A program made the position numbers and the translations under genes. This document shows, one piece after another, positions 15,700 to 24,647 of a stretch of 36,176 bases of DNA. A model generated the notes under the pieces. That model ran no database searches, was not told the DNA's origin, and saw only the letters and a program-made list of their open reading frames with translations. How positions within the stretch are numbered: the stretch's first letter is position 1; every line of letters begins with the position of its first letter. The stretch is from Phycisphaerales bacterium. GTDB taxonomy: Bacteria; Planctomycetota; Phycisphaerae; Tepidisphaerales; Tepidisphaeraceae. The stretch covers positions 1-36,176 of the forward strand of contig JAQGHM010000300.1 of NCBI GenBank assembly GCA_028291615.1. Reading direction: 5' to 3'.

Positions 15700-16716
15700 G
15701 TGCCCCCTCCCGTGCTTACAACCATCTCGCAGCGCCTGCTCCCGGTGCTCCAGCTCACCCGCATGGCCCTGGTCTTCACCGCCATCGCTGACTCCACCTG
15801 CGGCCTCCTACTCCGCGCCGCCCGCCAGCGCGCCTTCAACCACAACCGCCTGATCGAAAACCTCGACATCTACCAGCTCGCCGCCGTCGCCGTCATCTCC
15901 GTCGGCCTCTACGGCTACGGTATGAGCCTCAACGACATCATCGATCGCCGCCGCGACAGTCAGATCGCCTCGCACCGCCCCCTCCCCTCCGGCCGCATCG
16001 GCGTCGTCACCGCCCACGTCATCTGCGCGCTCCTCGCAATCGGCGCCCTGCTCGGCGGCGGATACTTCGTCTACAGCGGCGCCGCCAACGGCTGGGCCAC
16101 CCTCGTCCTCGTCATCGCCACCGGCCTCCTCATCACCTTCTACGACAGCGCCGGCAAGTACTTGGTCGCCCCCGGCCTCATCAGCCTCGGCCTCATCCGT
16201 TTCTTCCACGCCATCATCCCCGCCCCCGAAATGCCGCTCCTCTGGCATCCCCTGCTATTGCTGAACCACGTGACGATCCTCTCGACCGTCGCCTATCTAT
16301 GGGAGCAAAAGCGCCCCGCCCTCACCCCCCTGCACTGGTGGACCGTCCTCGGCATGCTCGGCTTCATCGACGCCGTCTCCATCGGCCTCACCGCGTGGCG
16401 GCGGCCGTTCGCCTTCTGGATTCAACCCGGCCTGCTCCTGCCCGCCGCCGCCGTGCTGCTTTTCATCATCGTCGCGTTCATCATTCGCCGCCGCATGGGC
16501 CAGCGCCGCGAGGCCGGCCAAACGCTCATGCTCTACGGCCTGCTCTGGCTGATCGTTTACGACGCCGCCTTTGTCGCCGGTTACGTCAACTGGATCGCCG
16601 CAATCCTGCTCCTGCTCCTGATGCCGGTCGCCTACCTGTCGGTGCAGCTCATGCGCTGGTGGAGCACCCTGGTAGTCGCCTCGCGCCGCCCTGATTACAA
16701 ACGAGCGGGCGCCTGA
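15700..16716 (+). CDS. UbiA-family prenyltransferase
   Basis: The product is 338 residues from a GTG at 15700; a second GTG at 15712 is possible. UbiA enzymes attach prenyl chains to aromatic or other acceptors in the membrane. The first Asp motif is NDIIDRRRD (78-86), followed by RPLPSGRI, the usual signature. The second is YDSAGK (148-153). About eight or nine hydrophobic helices span the sequence. No quinone or haem pathway genes are adjacent, so the substrate is unknown; it is not clearly MenA, UbiA or CtaB. It is divergent from ribH (94 bp). Its stop overlaps the convergent response regulator by 22 bp. Confidence 0.85.
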   Translation: MPPPVLTTISQRLLPVLQLTRMALVFTAIADSTCGLLLRAARQRAFNHNRLIENLDIYQLAAVAVISVGLYGYGMSLNDIIDRRRDSQIASHRPLPSGRIGVVTAHVICALLAIGALLGGGYFVYSGAANGWATLVLVIATGLLITFYDSAGKYLVAPGLISLGLIRFFHAIIPAPEMPLLWHPLLLLNHVTILSTVAYLWEQKRPALTPLHWWTVLGMLGFIDAVSIGLTAWRRPFAFWIQPGLLLPAAAVLLFIIVAFIIRRRMGQRREAGQTLMLYGLLWLIVYDAAFVAGYVNWIAAILLLLLMPVAYLSVQLMRWWSTLVVASRRPDYKRAGA

Positions 16717-17135
16717 TCCCCGGTCAACCCTTCGATCACCTTCATCAAGCTCGGAAGGTGCACCGGCTTCTGAAACGTCTCGAGCTCCATATTCAATTCC
16801 TTGAGCCGCGGATAAAACGGCGCAAGCGAATCGCTGATCGCCACGATCTTCCCCGGCCGGTTCTTCGCCGGCAGCACCGCCAGGTGCCGCAGCAGTTCCA
16901 CCCCATCCACCGGCTCGAGATTCAAGTCCACCACCAGCAGGTCATAGGCCGACGGCGCGTCGTACAGCAGCAGCGCCGCCGCCTGCGCCGCTCCGATCGC
17001 CGTGGTCGCTTCGAACCCCTTCAATCGCAGCACGCGCGCCAGCAGTTCGCGGCTGGAGAGGTCGTTCTCCACAACCAGCGCCCGCCGGATCGGTCGCGTC
17101 GATTTGTCGGTCGCTGCTTCTGCCACATCCCCCAT
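16695..17135 (-). CDS. Receiver-only response regulator
   Basis: The product is 146 residues from an ATG at 17135. A longer reading to 17177 would overlap the divergent oxidoreductase start. The receiver (REC) domain occupies about residues 18-138: VVENDLSSRELL with the acidic pair position, phospho-acceptor Asp70 in LLVVDLNLEPVDG, AISDS, and Lys123 in FQKPV. No output domain follows, so it must act through protein contacts. No histidine kinase is nearby. It shares no clear operon: the UbiA gene converges on it and the oxidoreductase gene is divergent with about 30 bp between starts. Confidence 0.82.
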   Translation of the reverse strand: MGDVAEAATDKSTRPIRRALVVENDLSSRELLARVLRLKGFEATTAIGAAQAAALLLYDAPSAYDLLVVDLNLEPVDGVELLRHLAVLPAKNRPGKIVAISDSLAPFYPRLKELNMELETFQKPVHLPSLMKVIEGLTGDQAPARL

Positions 17136-17165
17136 CTTCACTGGCCAATCATTATAATCAAACGC

Positions 17166-18395
17166 ATGTCGCAACACCTTGCCATCCTCGGCGCTGGCCC
17201 CATCGGCATCGAAGCCGCCCTATATGCCCGCTCGCTAGGCCTCTCGGTCACGCTCTATGACCGCGGCCCCGCCGCCGCAAATCTCCTCGACTGGGGCCAC
17301 GTCCACCTCTTCACCCCCTGGCGGATGAACGTCACCCCGCTCGGCGTAGAAACGCTCCGCCGCCACGACCGCTGGCCAGAATTCCCCGTCGACGTCTGCC
17401 CTTCCGGCGAAGAACTCCGCCAGCATTACCTCGTGCCCCTGACCGAGTCCGAGCCGCTGCGCCATTCCCTGCGCCTCAACACAACCATCCTCCGCATCGG
17501 CCGCGAAAGCCACCTTAAATCCGACGCCATCGGCAAGCCCGAACGCGCCAAGGGCGGCTTCCGCCTCCTCATCGAAAACTCCGAAGGCATCCAACAAATC
17601 GACCACGCCGACATCGTCCTCGACTGCACCGGCACCTACGGCCACCACCGCTGGGCCGGCCGCGGCGGCATCCCCGCGCCGGGCGAACTGACAATCGAAG
17701 ATCAAATCTTCTACACCCTCCCCGACCCGCTCACCCGCGACCGCACAAGCTTCGAAGACAAACACACCCTCCTCCTGGGCTGCGGTTACTCCGCCGCCAC
17801 GTTCCTGAAAGACATCGAGCTCCTAAACCGCTCCCACCCCGTCACCAAAGTCACCTGGGCCATCCGCCGCCCTGGCCAGGCCCTGCAAACAATCGCCGCG
17901 GACCCTCTCCCCGCCCGCCGTCACCTCGTCGAAGCCTCCCTGCGCATGGCCGACAACCCGCCCGCGTGGCTCCGCTTCATGAGCAGCGTTGCTTTGGAAT
18001 CCGTCGAATACGCTCACGGCACCTTCACCGCGAAGTTGACCGATCTCGAGACCAGCCAGCGCGATTCACACTCCATCATCCGCTCCGACAACATCGTCGC
18101 CCTCGTCGGCTACTCCCCCGATACCTCCCTTTACGACCAACTCCAGGTCCACTCCTGCTACGCAACCGGCGGCCCCATGAAACTCGCCGCCGCCCTCCTC
18201 GGCGAATCCAGCGCCGACTGCCTCACGGCCGGCGCCAACCTCTCCGCCGATACCCTCAAAAACCCCGAGCCCAATTTCTATATCCTGGGCGCAAAATCCT
18301 ACGGCACCAACTCCAACTTCCTCATCCAGGTCGGTCACAACCAGATCCGCGACGCCTTCAAACTGATACGTCCCCAAGTGCCGATCCTTGCCTGA
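17166..18395 (+). CDS. FAD/NAD(P)-binding oxidoreductase
   Basis: The product is 409 residues from an ATG at 17166. The N-terminal Rossmann motif is AILGAGPIGIEAALYARSLG (GAGPIG, 9-14) for FAD. A second nucleotide motif, LLGCGYSAATFLKDI, lies at about 203-217. This two-domain layout is like thioredoxin reductases and flavin-containing monooxygenases. Between them is a segment with DIVLDCTGTYGHHRW. The C-terminus GAKSYGTNSNFLIQVGHNQIRDAF is typical of the FAD-domain end in this group. There is no CxxC redox pair at the expected site, so a monooxygenase-like or dehydrogenase role is more likely. The substrate is unknown. Confidence 0.75.
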   Translation: MSQHLAILGAGPIGIEAALYARSLGLSVTLYDRGPAAANLLDWGHVHLFTPWRMNVTPLGVETLRRHDRWPEFPVDVCPSGEELRQHYLVPLTESEPLRHSLRLNTTILRIGRESHLKSDAIGKPERAKGGFRLLIENSEGIQQIDHADIVLDCTGTYGHHRWAGRGGIPAPGELTIEDQIFYTLPDPLTRDRTSFEDKHTLLLGCGYSAATFLKDIELLNRSHPVTKVTWAIRRPGQALQTIAADPLPARRHLVEASLRMADNPPAWLRFMSSVALESVEYAHGTFTAKLTDLETSQRDSHSIIRSDNIVALVGYSPDTSLYDQLQVHSCYATGGPMKLAAALLGESSADCLTAGANLSADTLKNPEPNFYILGAKSYGTNSNFLIQVGHNQIRDAFKLIRPQVPILA

Positions 18396-18455
18396 ACTCC
18401 TGCGCCGCCGCGCCAGTCCTTTCATCCCACCCGAATTGCCACCCGCCCGGCCATA

Positions 18456-18471
18456 AGCCCTGTTCAGGGCT
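18456..18471. terminator. Hairpin after the oxidoreductase gene
   Basis: AGCCCTG (18456-18462) pairs with CAGGGCT (18465-18471) around TT. It lies 60 bp downstream of the oxidoreductase stop and upstream of the giant PEP-CTERM gene. No T-run follows, so intrinsic termination is uncertain. The 226-bp gap also has AACCGC-GTG-GCGGTT at 18560-18574, closer to the next gene, which may be a leader hairpin. Confidence 0.35.
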
Positions 18472-18621
18472 CCCACTTCCTCCTTGTATTACCACCCGGG
18501 CGAGAGATGATGATCCGCGTCCAAGGGCTTCCCTCAAAAAGTAGTGAAGCAAACTCTAAAACCGCGTGGCGGTTGCGGGGTCGCGCCGCGCTGTCGAATA
18601 CCCAGCCAGAAGGTCATCTCA

Positions 18622-21600
18622 ATGCCGCTCTCTCTTTGCGTCACTTTTCAAACCGGACGATCCCATTTCCTCCTCTGCCTGGCTGTCGTCCTAAGCCTCT
18701 TCGCCTCTCCCGCTCGCGCCGGGACTACCTGGGACGGTGGCGGCGGCGCGAATCTCAACTGGTCCTCCGCCCTCAACTGGAGCCCTGATGGCGCACCCGC
18801 CAACGATGGCTCCGCCCCCATCGTCTTCGCCGGGAACGTCAGCCTGAACCCCAATGCCGACGCCGCGTGGGACATCGCCTCTCTCACCTTCTCCAACACG
18901 GCCGGCGCCTTCACCCTCGGCGGCAGCCAACTGACCATCCGCAGTTCCGGGATCACCAACAACAGCGCCAACCTCGAGACGATCAACAACGCGCTCGCCC
19001 TCAACGGTTCCCAGACCTGGACCGCGGCAAACGGCAACCTCGCCGTCGCCGGCCCAATTAACCTCGGCATCTACGCCTTGACGCTCGATGGTGCCGCCAA
19101 CACCACGCTCTCCGGCGCAATCACGGGAACCAGCAACGCCGGTCTCAATAAAAACGGCAGCGGCACGCTCACCCTTTCGGGCGCTACGGCAAACATCTTC
19201 ACCGGCGCGACCAACGTCTACCAGGGCGTTCTCCAGCTCGGCAAGACCGGCGGAGCCGCCGCCTTCGGCAATTCGCTCAACAACTACGCCACCGTCCGCC
19301 TTCTCGCAGCCAACCAGTTCGCCGGTCGCTCCGGCGCCATCAATGGCTTGTTCGACCTCAACGGCTTCAACGACACGATCGGCTTCACGTCGATGACCGG
19401 CGGCACCGTCACCACCGGGGCCGGCACGCTTTCGATCGCGAGCAACGTCCAGACCAATGCCAGCAACATCGCTTCCACCATCAGCGGCAACGCGACCTTT
19501 TCGCTCGGCATCCCGACCTTCAACGTCGCCACCGGCACCACGTTCAACACGGTCGATCTCGACATCCCCGCCACCCTGACCGGCAACGGTTTCAGCAAGT
19601 CCGGAAGCGGCACCCTCCGCCTCGCCGGCGCCAATACCTTTTCCGTCGGCCCCAACCTGGCCGCCGGCACCCTCTTGATCGCCAACAACGCTGCCGCGGG
19701 TGTCAATCCGATCACCTTCGCCGGCGGCTCCCTGGCGTCCGACGGCGCTCACACCCTCGCCAACGGGCTCGTCGCCAACACCGGCGTCGCGATAGTTGAC
19801 GGCAGCGGCGACCTCACGCTCACCGGCGTCATCAGCGGCACCAAGGGCCTCACCAAGAATGGCCCCGGCACGCTCGCCCTCACCGGCGCAGCGGTTAACA
19901 CCTACGCCGGCCTCACCACCGTCAATCAGGGCACGATCACGCTCGCCAAGACAGCCGGAACGGCCGCCATCCCCGCCGCCCTCACCATCGGCGATTACGT
20001 GGGTGGTCCGGCATCCGACGTCGTCCGCCTTCTGGCCGCCAACCAGATCGCCGACAACGCAACCGTTACGCTCACCAGCTCCGGCCTCCTCGACCTCAAC
20101 GGCTTTTCCGAATCCGTCGGATTCATCAATCTCTTCGGCGGCGCAATCAAAACCGGTGCCGGCACGCTCACCCTCGGCAGCAACTTACAGTCCGGCGGCA
20201 ACGTCACCTCGACGATCAGCGGCACGGTCAGCCTCCTCGGCGGCGCCGGCTTCAATGTTCTGCCCAGCTTCTCCCCCTCGGGCATCAGCCTCGACGTGCC
20301 CGCAGTCCTCGGCAACGGCTACGTCCTGATCTACGGCGGCGGAACCGCCCGATTCTCCGCGGCAAACACCTTCGCCGGTGGCGCACTGATCAACTCCGGC
20401 ACGCTCCTCCTCGCAAACGACGCCGCCGCCGGCTCCGGCGTCATCACCCTCAACGGCGGCGCGATCGGCGCTGACCTGGGCCCCCGTACCATCGCCAACC
20501 CCGTCTCGCTCTTCACCAACTCCTTTATCAACGGCCCCGGCGATCTCACGCTCACCGGCCCAATCACCGGCAACTACACCCTCACCAAACTCGGCACCGG
20601 CTCACTCACGCTCCCCAACGCCACCCCCTTCTCCGCCCTCACGCTCAGCGCCGGCACCCTGGTCCTCGGCAACAGCGCCGCCGCCGGCACGGGCAATCTC
20701 TCCCTCGCCGGCGGCACCCTCCGCGTCACCTCCACCGCCATCGCCATCACCAACCCCGTCACCCTCGACGGCGACGTCACCCTCGCCGCCAGCCCCGACA
20801 TCAACTTCAACACCACCACCCAGCTCACCGGCGACCGCACGCTCAACGTCTCCTTCGGCACCGCCACCTTTAACGGCTCCATCTACTCCGTGGCCGGCAA
20901 CAGCCTCACCAAGACCGGCTTCGGAACCCTCGCCCTCACCGGGGGAAACACCCTGGGCGGCCTGATCGTCAACGACGGCACGCTTGCCATGAGCGGCGGC
21001 TACCTGACCGGCACGCTCACCAACCGCGCATACTTCACCTTCACCGGCGGCACGCTTAACTCCCCCTTCGACAACCAGGGCGCCGCCAGCATCCAGGCCG
21101 ACTTTACCGCCGGCGCAGGCGTCACCAACTCCGGCAGCATCTCCGTCTCCACCGGTCGAAACTTCTCCGCCCTCGGCACGGGCCTCGATAATTTCGGCAG
21201 CTTCACCCTCGCCGGTGGCCAACTCGGCGGCGCTTCCATCACCAACGACTTCGGCGGCGCACTCACCGGCGCTGGCAGCATCACCGCCCCCTTCACTAAC
21301 TACGGCACCCTCACCCCAGCCGGCCTTCTCACCGCCGCCACCACCACCAACTTCGGCCTCATCACCCTCGGCGCTAATCAGAGCTTCCGACCCACGACCC
21401 TGAACAACAGCGGCACCGTCACCCTCACCGGCGGCAGCCTGTCGGGCACTGGCCTTCTCAACAACCTCGCCGCCGGTCTCATCCAGGGCGGCGGTGGCGT
21501 CACCCTTAGCCTTCCCGCCAACAACGGCGTCCTCTTCGCCAACAGCCCCACCCTTCCGCTGACGATCACCAACCTCACCGGCAATGCCTCCGCCGGCACG

Positions 21601-22911
21601 CTAAAGGTCGCCGACGGCTCAACCCTCAACGCGCTCGTCCCATTCACCAGCGCCGGACAGATTCAGCTCGCAGGCCCCAACGCCACCCTCGCCGGTCAGC
21701 AGGTCACCAACACCGGAACCGTCAGCGGCAGCGGACAACTCAGCCTCACCGTCCTGAATTCCGGCGTCATCAGCGCCCAAGGCGGCAAGCTCGCCCTCAC
21801 CGCCGCCGGCAACTCCAACACCCCCACCGGTCAGCTTCAGGTCGGCCCCGGCGCTACGCTCCTCTACGCCCAGGGCCTCGCCGTCAACGCTGGTTCGATC
21901 TCCATCGCCGGCGGCACGTTCAGCAACAACAACCAATCCCTCGCCAACGCCGGAACCATCTCCTTCACCACCGGCGCAGGATCCGTTGCCGCGCCCATCA
22001 ACAACACCGCCTCCGGCAAGCTGATCGTCACCGGCGGCGCAACCGCCACCTTCTACAATCCGATCGGCAACGTCGCCGGCAGCGAGATCCGCGTTAGCGC
22101 CAACGCCACCGCGCTCTTCCTCGGCAGCGTCAACGGCCCCGCAACCTTCAGCGGATCAGGCACCAAGTACTTCGAAGGCGGCGTCTCCAGCGCCGGCGCA
22201 ATCGCCGCCGGCGGAATCACGATCGTCGAGCAAACCGCCAGCGTCACCGCCGACTACGTCATCGAAAACGCCCTCACCATCAGCGGCCAGGTCAACCTCC
22301 GCCCGAGCGCCTCCACCAGCAAAGTCAGCGCCCTCTCCATCACCTCCACCGGCCGCCTCGACATCGCCAACAACTCCCTCATCGTCGATTATCCCGGCGC
22401 CTCCCCCGTCGCTTCGATCCGCACCGCCATCCAGCGCGGCCAGATCACGTCTGCCCTCTTGAACAGTTCCACAGCCATCGGCTACGCCGAAGCCTTCGAA
22501 CTCTTCGGCGCATCAGGCGGCCCCTTCGGAGATCAATCCGCCGACGGCACCTCGGTCCTCGTTCGCTACACTCTCGCCGGCGACGCCAACCTCGACGGCG
22601 CAGTCGATTTCCTCGACCTCGCCAAACTCGCCCAAAGCTACAATTCCGATGTCTCCGCCCAGACCCAGAGCTGGTGGAATCGCGGCGACTTCAACGGCGA
22701 CGGCACCGTCGATTTCCTCGACCTCGCCAGGCTCGCCCAGAACTACAACACCACCCTCCCCAGCGCCCCCATCCCCAGCGCCTCCGCCAGTTTCCAAGCC
22801 GACCTAGCCACCGCCTTCGCCAGCGTCCCCGAACCTTCCACCACACTCCTCGCCGTCGTTGCTTGCTGCAGCATGATGCTTCGCCGCCAACGCCGCGCCA
22901 CAAAGCGTTAA
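18622..22911 (+). CDS. Giant beta-solenoid PEP-CTERM protein with dockerin-like calcium repeats
   Basis: The product is 1429 residues from ATG 18622. An in-frame GTG at 18544 would add 26 residues before the signal peptide, so it is less likely; GAAGG lies nine bases before 18622. The signal peptide (LCLAVVLSLFASPARA) is followed by GTTWDGGGGANLNWS. Autotransporter-type (PATR) strand repeats of the form LTKNGPGTLALTGA...YAGLTTVNQGTITL recur through about residue 500, then more degenerate Gly/Thr/Asn-rich solenoid to about 1240. Near the end are two EF-hand-like units, DANLDGAVDFLD and DFNGDGTVDFLD, each followed by LA-LAQ-YN, as in dockerin type I. The tail is VPEPS, a hydrophobic helix and RRQRRATKR: a PEP-CTERM sorting signal. 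It is probably a surface or matrix protein. Confidence 0.9.
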   Translation: MPLSLCVTFQTGRSHFLLCLAVVLSLFASPARAGTTWDGGGGANLNWSSALNWSPDGAPANDGSAPIVFAGNVSLNPNADAAWDIASLTFSNTAGAFTLGGSQLTIRSSGITNNSANLETINNALALNGSQTWTAANGNLAVAGPINLGIYALTLDGAANTTLSGAITGTSNAGLNKNGSGTLTLSGATANIFTGATNVYQGVLQLGKTGGAAAFGNSLNNYATVRLLAANQFAGRSGAINGLFDLNGFNDTIGFTSMTGGTVTTGAGTLSIASNVQTNASNIASTISGNATFSLGIPTFNVATGTTFNTVDLDIPATLTGNGFSKSGSGTLRLAGANTFSVGPNLAAGTLLIANNAAAGVNPITFAGGSLASDGAHTLANGLVANTGVAIVDGSGDLTLTGVISGTKGLTKNGPGTLALTGAAVNTYAGLTTVNQGTITLAKTAGTAAIPAALTIGDYVGGPASDVVRLLAANQIADNATVTLTSSGLLDLNGFSESVGFINLFGGAIKTGAGTLTLGSNLQSGGNVTSTISGTVSLLGGAGFNVLPSFSPSGISLDVPAVLGNGYVLIYGGGTARFSAANTFAGGALINSGTLLLANDAAAGSGVITLNGGAIGADLGPRTIANPVSLFTNSFINGPGDLTLTGPITGNYTLTKLGTGSLTLPNATPFSALTLSAGTLVLGNSAAAGTGNLSLAGGTLRVTSTAIAITNPVTLDGDVTLAASPDINFNTTTQLTGDRTLNVSFGTATFNGSIYSVAGNSLTKTGFGTLALTGGNTLGGLIVNDGTLAMSGGYLTGTLTNRAYFTFTGGTLNSPFDNQGAASIQADFTAGAGVTNSGSISVSTGRNFSALGTGLDNFGSFTLAGGQLGGASITNDFGGALTGAGSITAPFTNYGTLTPAGLLTAATTTNFGLITLGANQSFRPTTLNNSGTVTLTGGSLSGTGLLNNLAAGLIQGGGGVTLSLPANNGVLFANSPTLPLTITNLTGNASAGTLKVADGSTLNALVPFTSAGQIQLAGPNATLAGQQVTNTGTVSGSGQLSLTVLNSGVISAQGGKLALTAAGNSNTPTGQLQVGPGATLLYAQGLAVNAGSISIAGGTFSNNNQSLANAGTISFTTGAGSVAAPINNTASGKLIVTGGATATFYNPIGNVAGSEIRVSANATALFLGSVNGPATFSGSGTKYFEGGVSSAGAIAAGGITIVEQTASVTADYVIENALTISGQVNLRPSASTSKVSALSITSTGRLDIANNSLIVDYPGASPVASIRTAIQRGQITSALLNSSTAIGYAEAFELFGASGGPFGDQSADGTSVLVRYTLAGDANLDGAVDFLDLAKLAQSYNSDVSAQTQSWWNRGDFNGDGTVDFLDLARLAQNYNTTLPSAPIPSASASFQADLATAFASVPEPSTTLLAVVACCSMMLRRQRRATKR

Positions 22912-23906
22912 CGGCCAAAGACGTTCGTATAGAACTTAAACGCGTTCGCCCCCATCGCCTGATAAATGTCCCCCGCGTTGTGATTCACACCGGGCACGAT
23001 TGCCATCTCATGCGCAATCCCCCATTGAGTCAGCCGCTTGTCAAACATCTGGTTGTACGCCAGATGTCCGAGCTGATCCTTTTCCCCGCAGATCAACCGG
23101 ATTCGGACATCGCGCAAGGAGGCCGGCTCCCGCCGCGCTCGCGTCACCGGATCTTCCGCGTAATAAGCCGAAGCATCCCCGCCAAAGATCTGCCCGAGTT
23201 GCCAGAACCGGTCATGCCGATGAAACGGCGCGCTAACCGCCGTCACCGCCGCAAACAACTCCGGATACTTAAACGCCAGGTGCAGCGCGCCCCACCCGCC
23301 CATCGAAAACCCTTCAACCGCCCGACCGCGCCGATCCGCAATCGTGCGGTAAGTCGAATCAACGTGCGGAATCAGATCCCTGATAAACACGCTCTCGACC
23401 GGCTGCGATACATTCGCCGAATCGACAGACCATCCATCCTTCAACCCATTCGGCAGCACGACGATCATCGCCGGCGCATCCCCACGCCGAATTGCAGCAT
23501 CAATCCCCTCAACAAACGGCAACCCATCCTGCGGCTCGGAGTCATAACCATGCAGCCAGTAGACCACCGGATAACGCCGCTGCGCATTCCCCGGTTCGTC
23601 ATAGCCCGGCGGCAGATAGAGCAGATAATCCGTCTCCGCCCCATTGATCGATGAAGCGCGAAACGTGTGATACCGCGTCGGCAACGGAGCAGTCTTCGCC
23701 GGATCCACCCAAGGCCGCGAACGCAGCTTCGACGGATCATAAACAACCGCCGCACGAACAAGCGGCCCCGCAAAATCCCCCGCATCCTCCGCCGGCGAAA
23801 GCCACGGGTTGACGGGCGGAGGCCGATGACGAAACCGAACCCCCAACACCACCCCGCCGACAACCACCCCCAGCATGACAACGATCAAACGCCTACGGTT
23901 CGTCAT
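22908..23906 (-). CDS. Putative esterase (alpha/beta hydrolase, esterase D/PF00756-like)
   Basis: The product is 332 residues from the ATG at 23906 (MTNRRRLIVVMLG...); a longer reading to 23963 is less likely. An N-terminal membrane helix (about 7-23) anchors or exports it. The catalytic domain has YPVVYWLHGYDS (112-123, oxyanion region), nucleophile Ser201 in GFSMGG, Asp277 in GEKDQ and His309 in GVNHN. The triad is thus complete. The closest pattern is the putative-esterase family that includes feruloyl and acetyl-xylan esterases and S-formylglutathione hydrolase. An extracytoplasmic location and a carbohydrate-ester substrate are inferred. The stop overlaps the convergent giant gene's stop by four bases. 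Confidence 0.85.
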   Translation of the reverse strand: MTNRRRLIVVMLGVVVGGVVLGVRFRHRPPPVNPWLSPAEDAGDFAGPLVRAAVVYDPSKLRSRPWVDPAKTAPLPTRYHTFRASSINGAETDYLLYLPPGYDEPGNAQRRYPVVYWLHGYDSEPQDGLPFVEGIDAAIRRGDAPAMIVVLPNGLKDGWSVDSANVSQPVESVFIRDLIPHVDSTYRTIADRRGRAVEGFSMGGWGALHLAFKYPELFAAVTAVSAPFHRHDRFWQLGQIFGGDASAYYAEDPVTRARREPASLRDVRIRLICGEKDQLGHLAYNQMFDKRLTQWGIAHEMAIVPGVNHNAGDIYQAMGANAFKFYTNVFGR

Positions 23907-23985
23907 GGCCTCGGCCTTTGCCGCTTGCGGCTTCGCACCGTGGCTCGCACGCAGGCGCGTCAATGCGTCAGTTCAGCCTCTCGCA

Positions 23986-24180
23986 TCACTTCTTCGTAAC
24001 CGGCAACTTCGCCACCGCCGCATCAATCTCCGGCTTACCCTCATCAGCCGTCATCTCGCTTCGGCTATACGTCCGTACCCCCTCCATCCCCTCGCACGTC
24101 GCCTGAACCGACAGTTGCCCATCCCTGTCCTCGCCCTTGCTGATCAACGTCAGCTTGCTCCCAAACCGGCTATAAATCAT
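23986..24180 (-). CDS. Small conserved-looking hypothetical protein
   Basis: The product is 64 residues from an ATG at 24180 (MIYSRFGSKLTLISKGED), with AGGAG four bases upstream. In-frame ATGs at 24204, 24216 and 24285 are alternatives; 24204 also has a GGAGG. The sequence is compact and charged, with strands (SKLTLISKG, QLSVQATCEG) and a helix-like end (KPEIDAAVAKLP). There is no signal peptide, membrane segment or catalytic motif. The pattern is like small DNA- or RNA-binding-type beta proteins, but no function is claimed. It is separated from the esterase start by 79 bp and oriented the same way, so they could be co-transcribed. Confidence 0.6.
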   Translation of the reverse strand: MIYSRFGSKLTLISKGEDRDGQLSVQATCEGMEGVRTYSRSEMTADEGKPEIDAAVAKLPVTKK

Positions 24181-24647
24181 GTTGCTCCTGTTACTCCGAT
24201 CCATCCTACCCTCCATTCCCGCGTCTTGCCCACGTGAAGGCCTGCGGATTATGCCGATTGCAACCCCTTTCCCGCCCCTCAGCACTGAAAAATCGCAAAC
24301 TATCCCCCGCTTTCCCGCCAGCCCCTTTTGCCGCCGGCCGAATTAGATCGTAAGAGCGGCGCCAGTGGGGTGGCCGCCGGGAATGGGAGAGACAGAAACC
24401 GAGCGCCGCGCGTGAAAAAACCTGCGATTCCCCGAATTTAGGGTTTGCTTTAACGCGTCACTCAGATAAAAGCTTGCGTCGGGCGGCTTTCCGCCGCCCG
24501 TGGCGACCGTCAATCGCCCCCATTTGTACGCTGGTTCACGCGGGTTCCCGAGTCTCTCCCGCATTCCCTGTTTGTTGTTGTTGAAGGTCCTTCCGCGCAC
24601 GCCCTTGCGCTGCGCGCGGCACGCCTTCACCACACCGGAGAGCTCGG
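24181..24647. other. Gap without a clear gene
   Basis: This 467-bp stretch lies between divergent starts. The first part may hold a longer start of the small gene at 23986-24180. The middle is less GC-rich (24400-24480, with AAAAAAC and TTTAGGGTTTGCTTTAA), which could hold a promoter. A hairpin at 24480-24500 is listed separately. An apparent open frame at 24343-24663 on the minus strand looks like non-coding text and is not called. Confidence 0.5.
24480..24500. repeat. GC-rich hairpin upstream of the secreted unknown gene
   Basis: CGGGCGGC (24480-24487) pairs with GCCGCCCG (24493-24500) around TTTCC. It is 147 bp upstream of the ATG at 24648. There is no T-run. It may be a leader element or one of the many small palindromes in this genome; no second copy was seen in the window. 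Confidence 0.4.
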
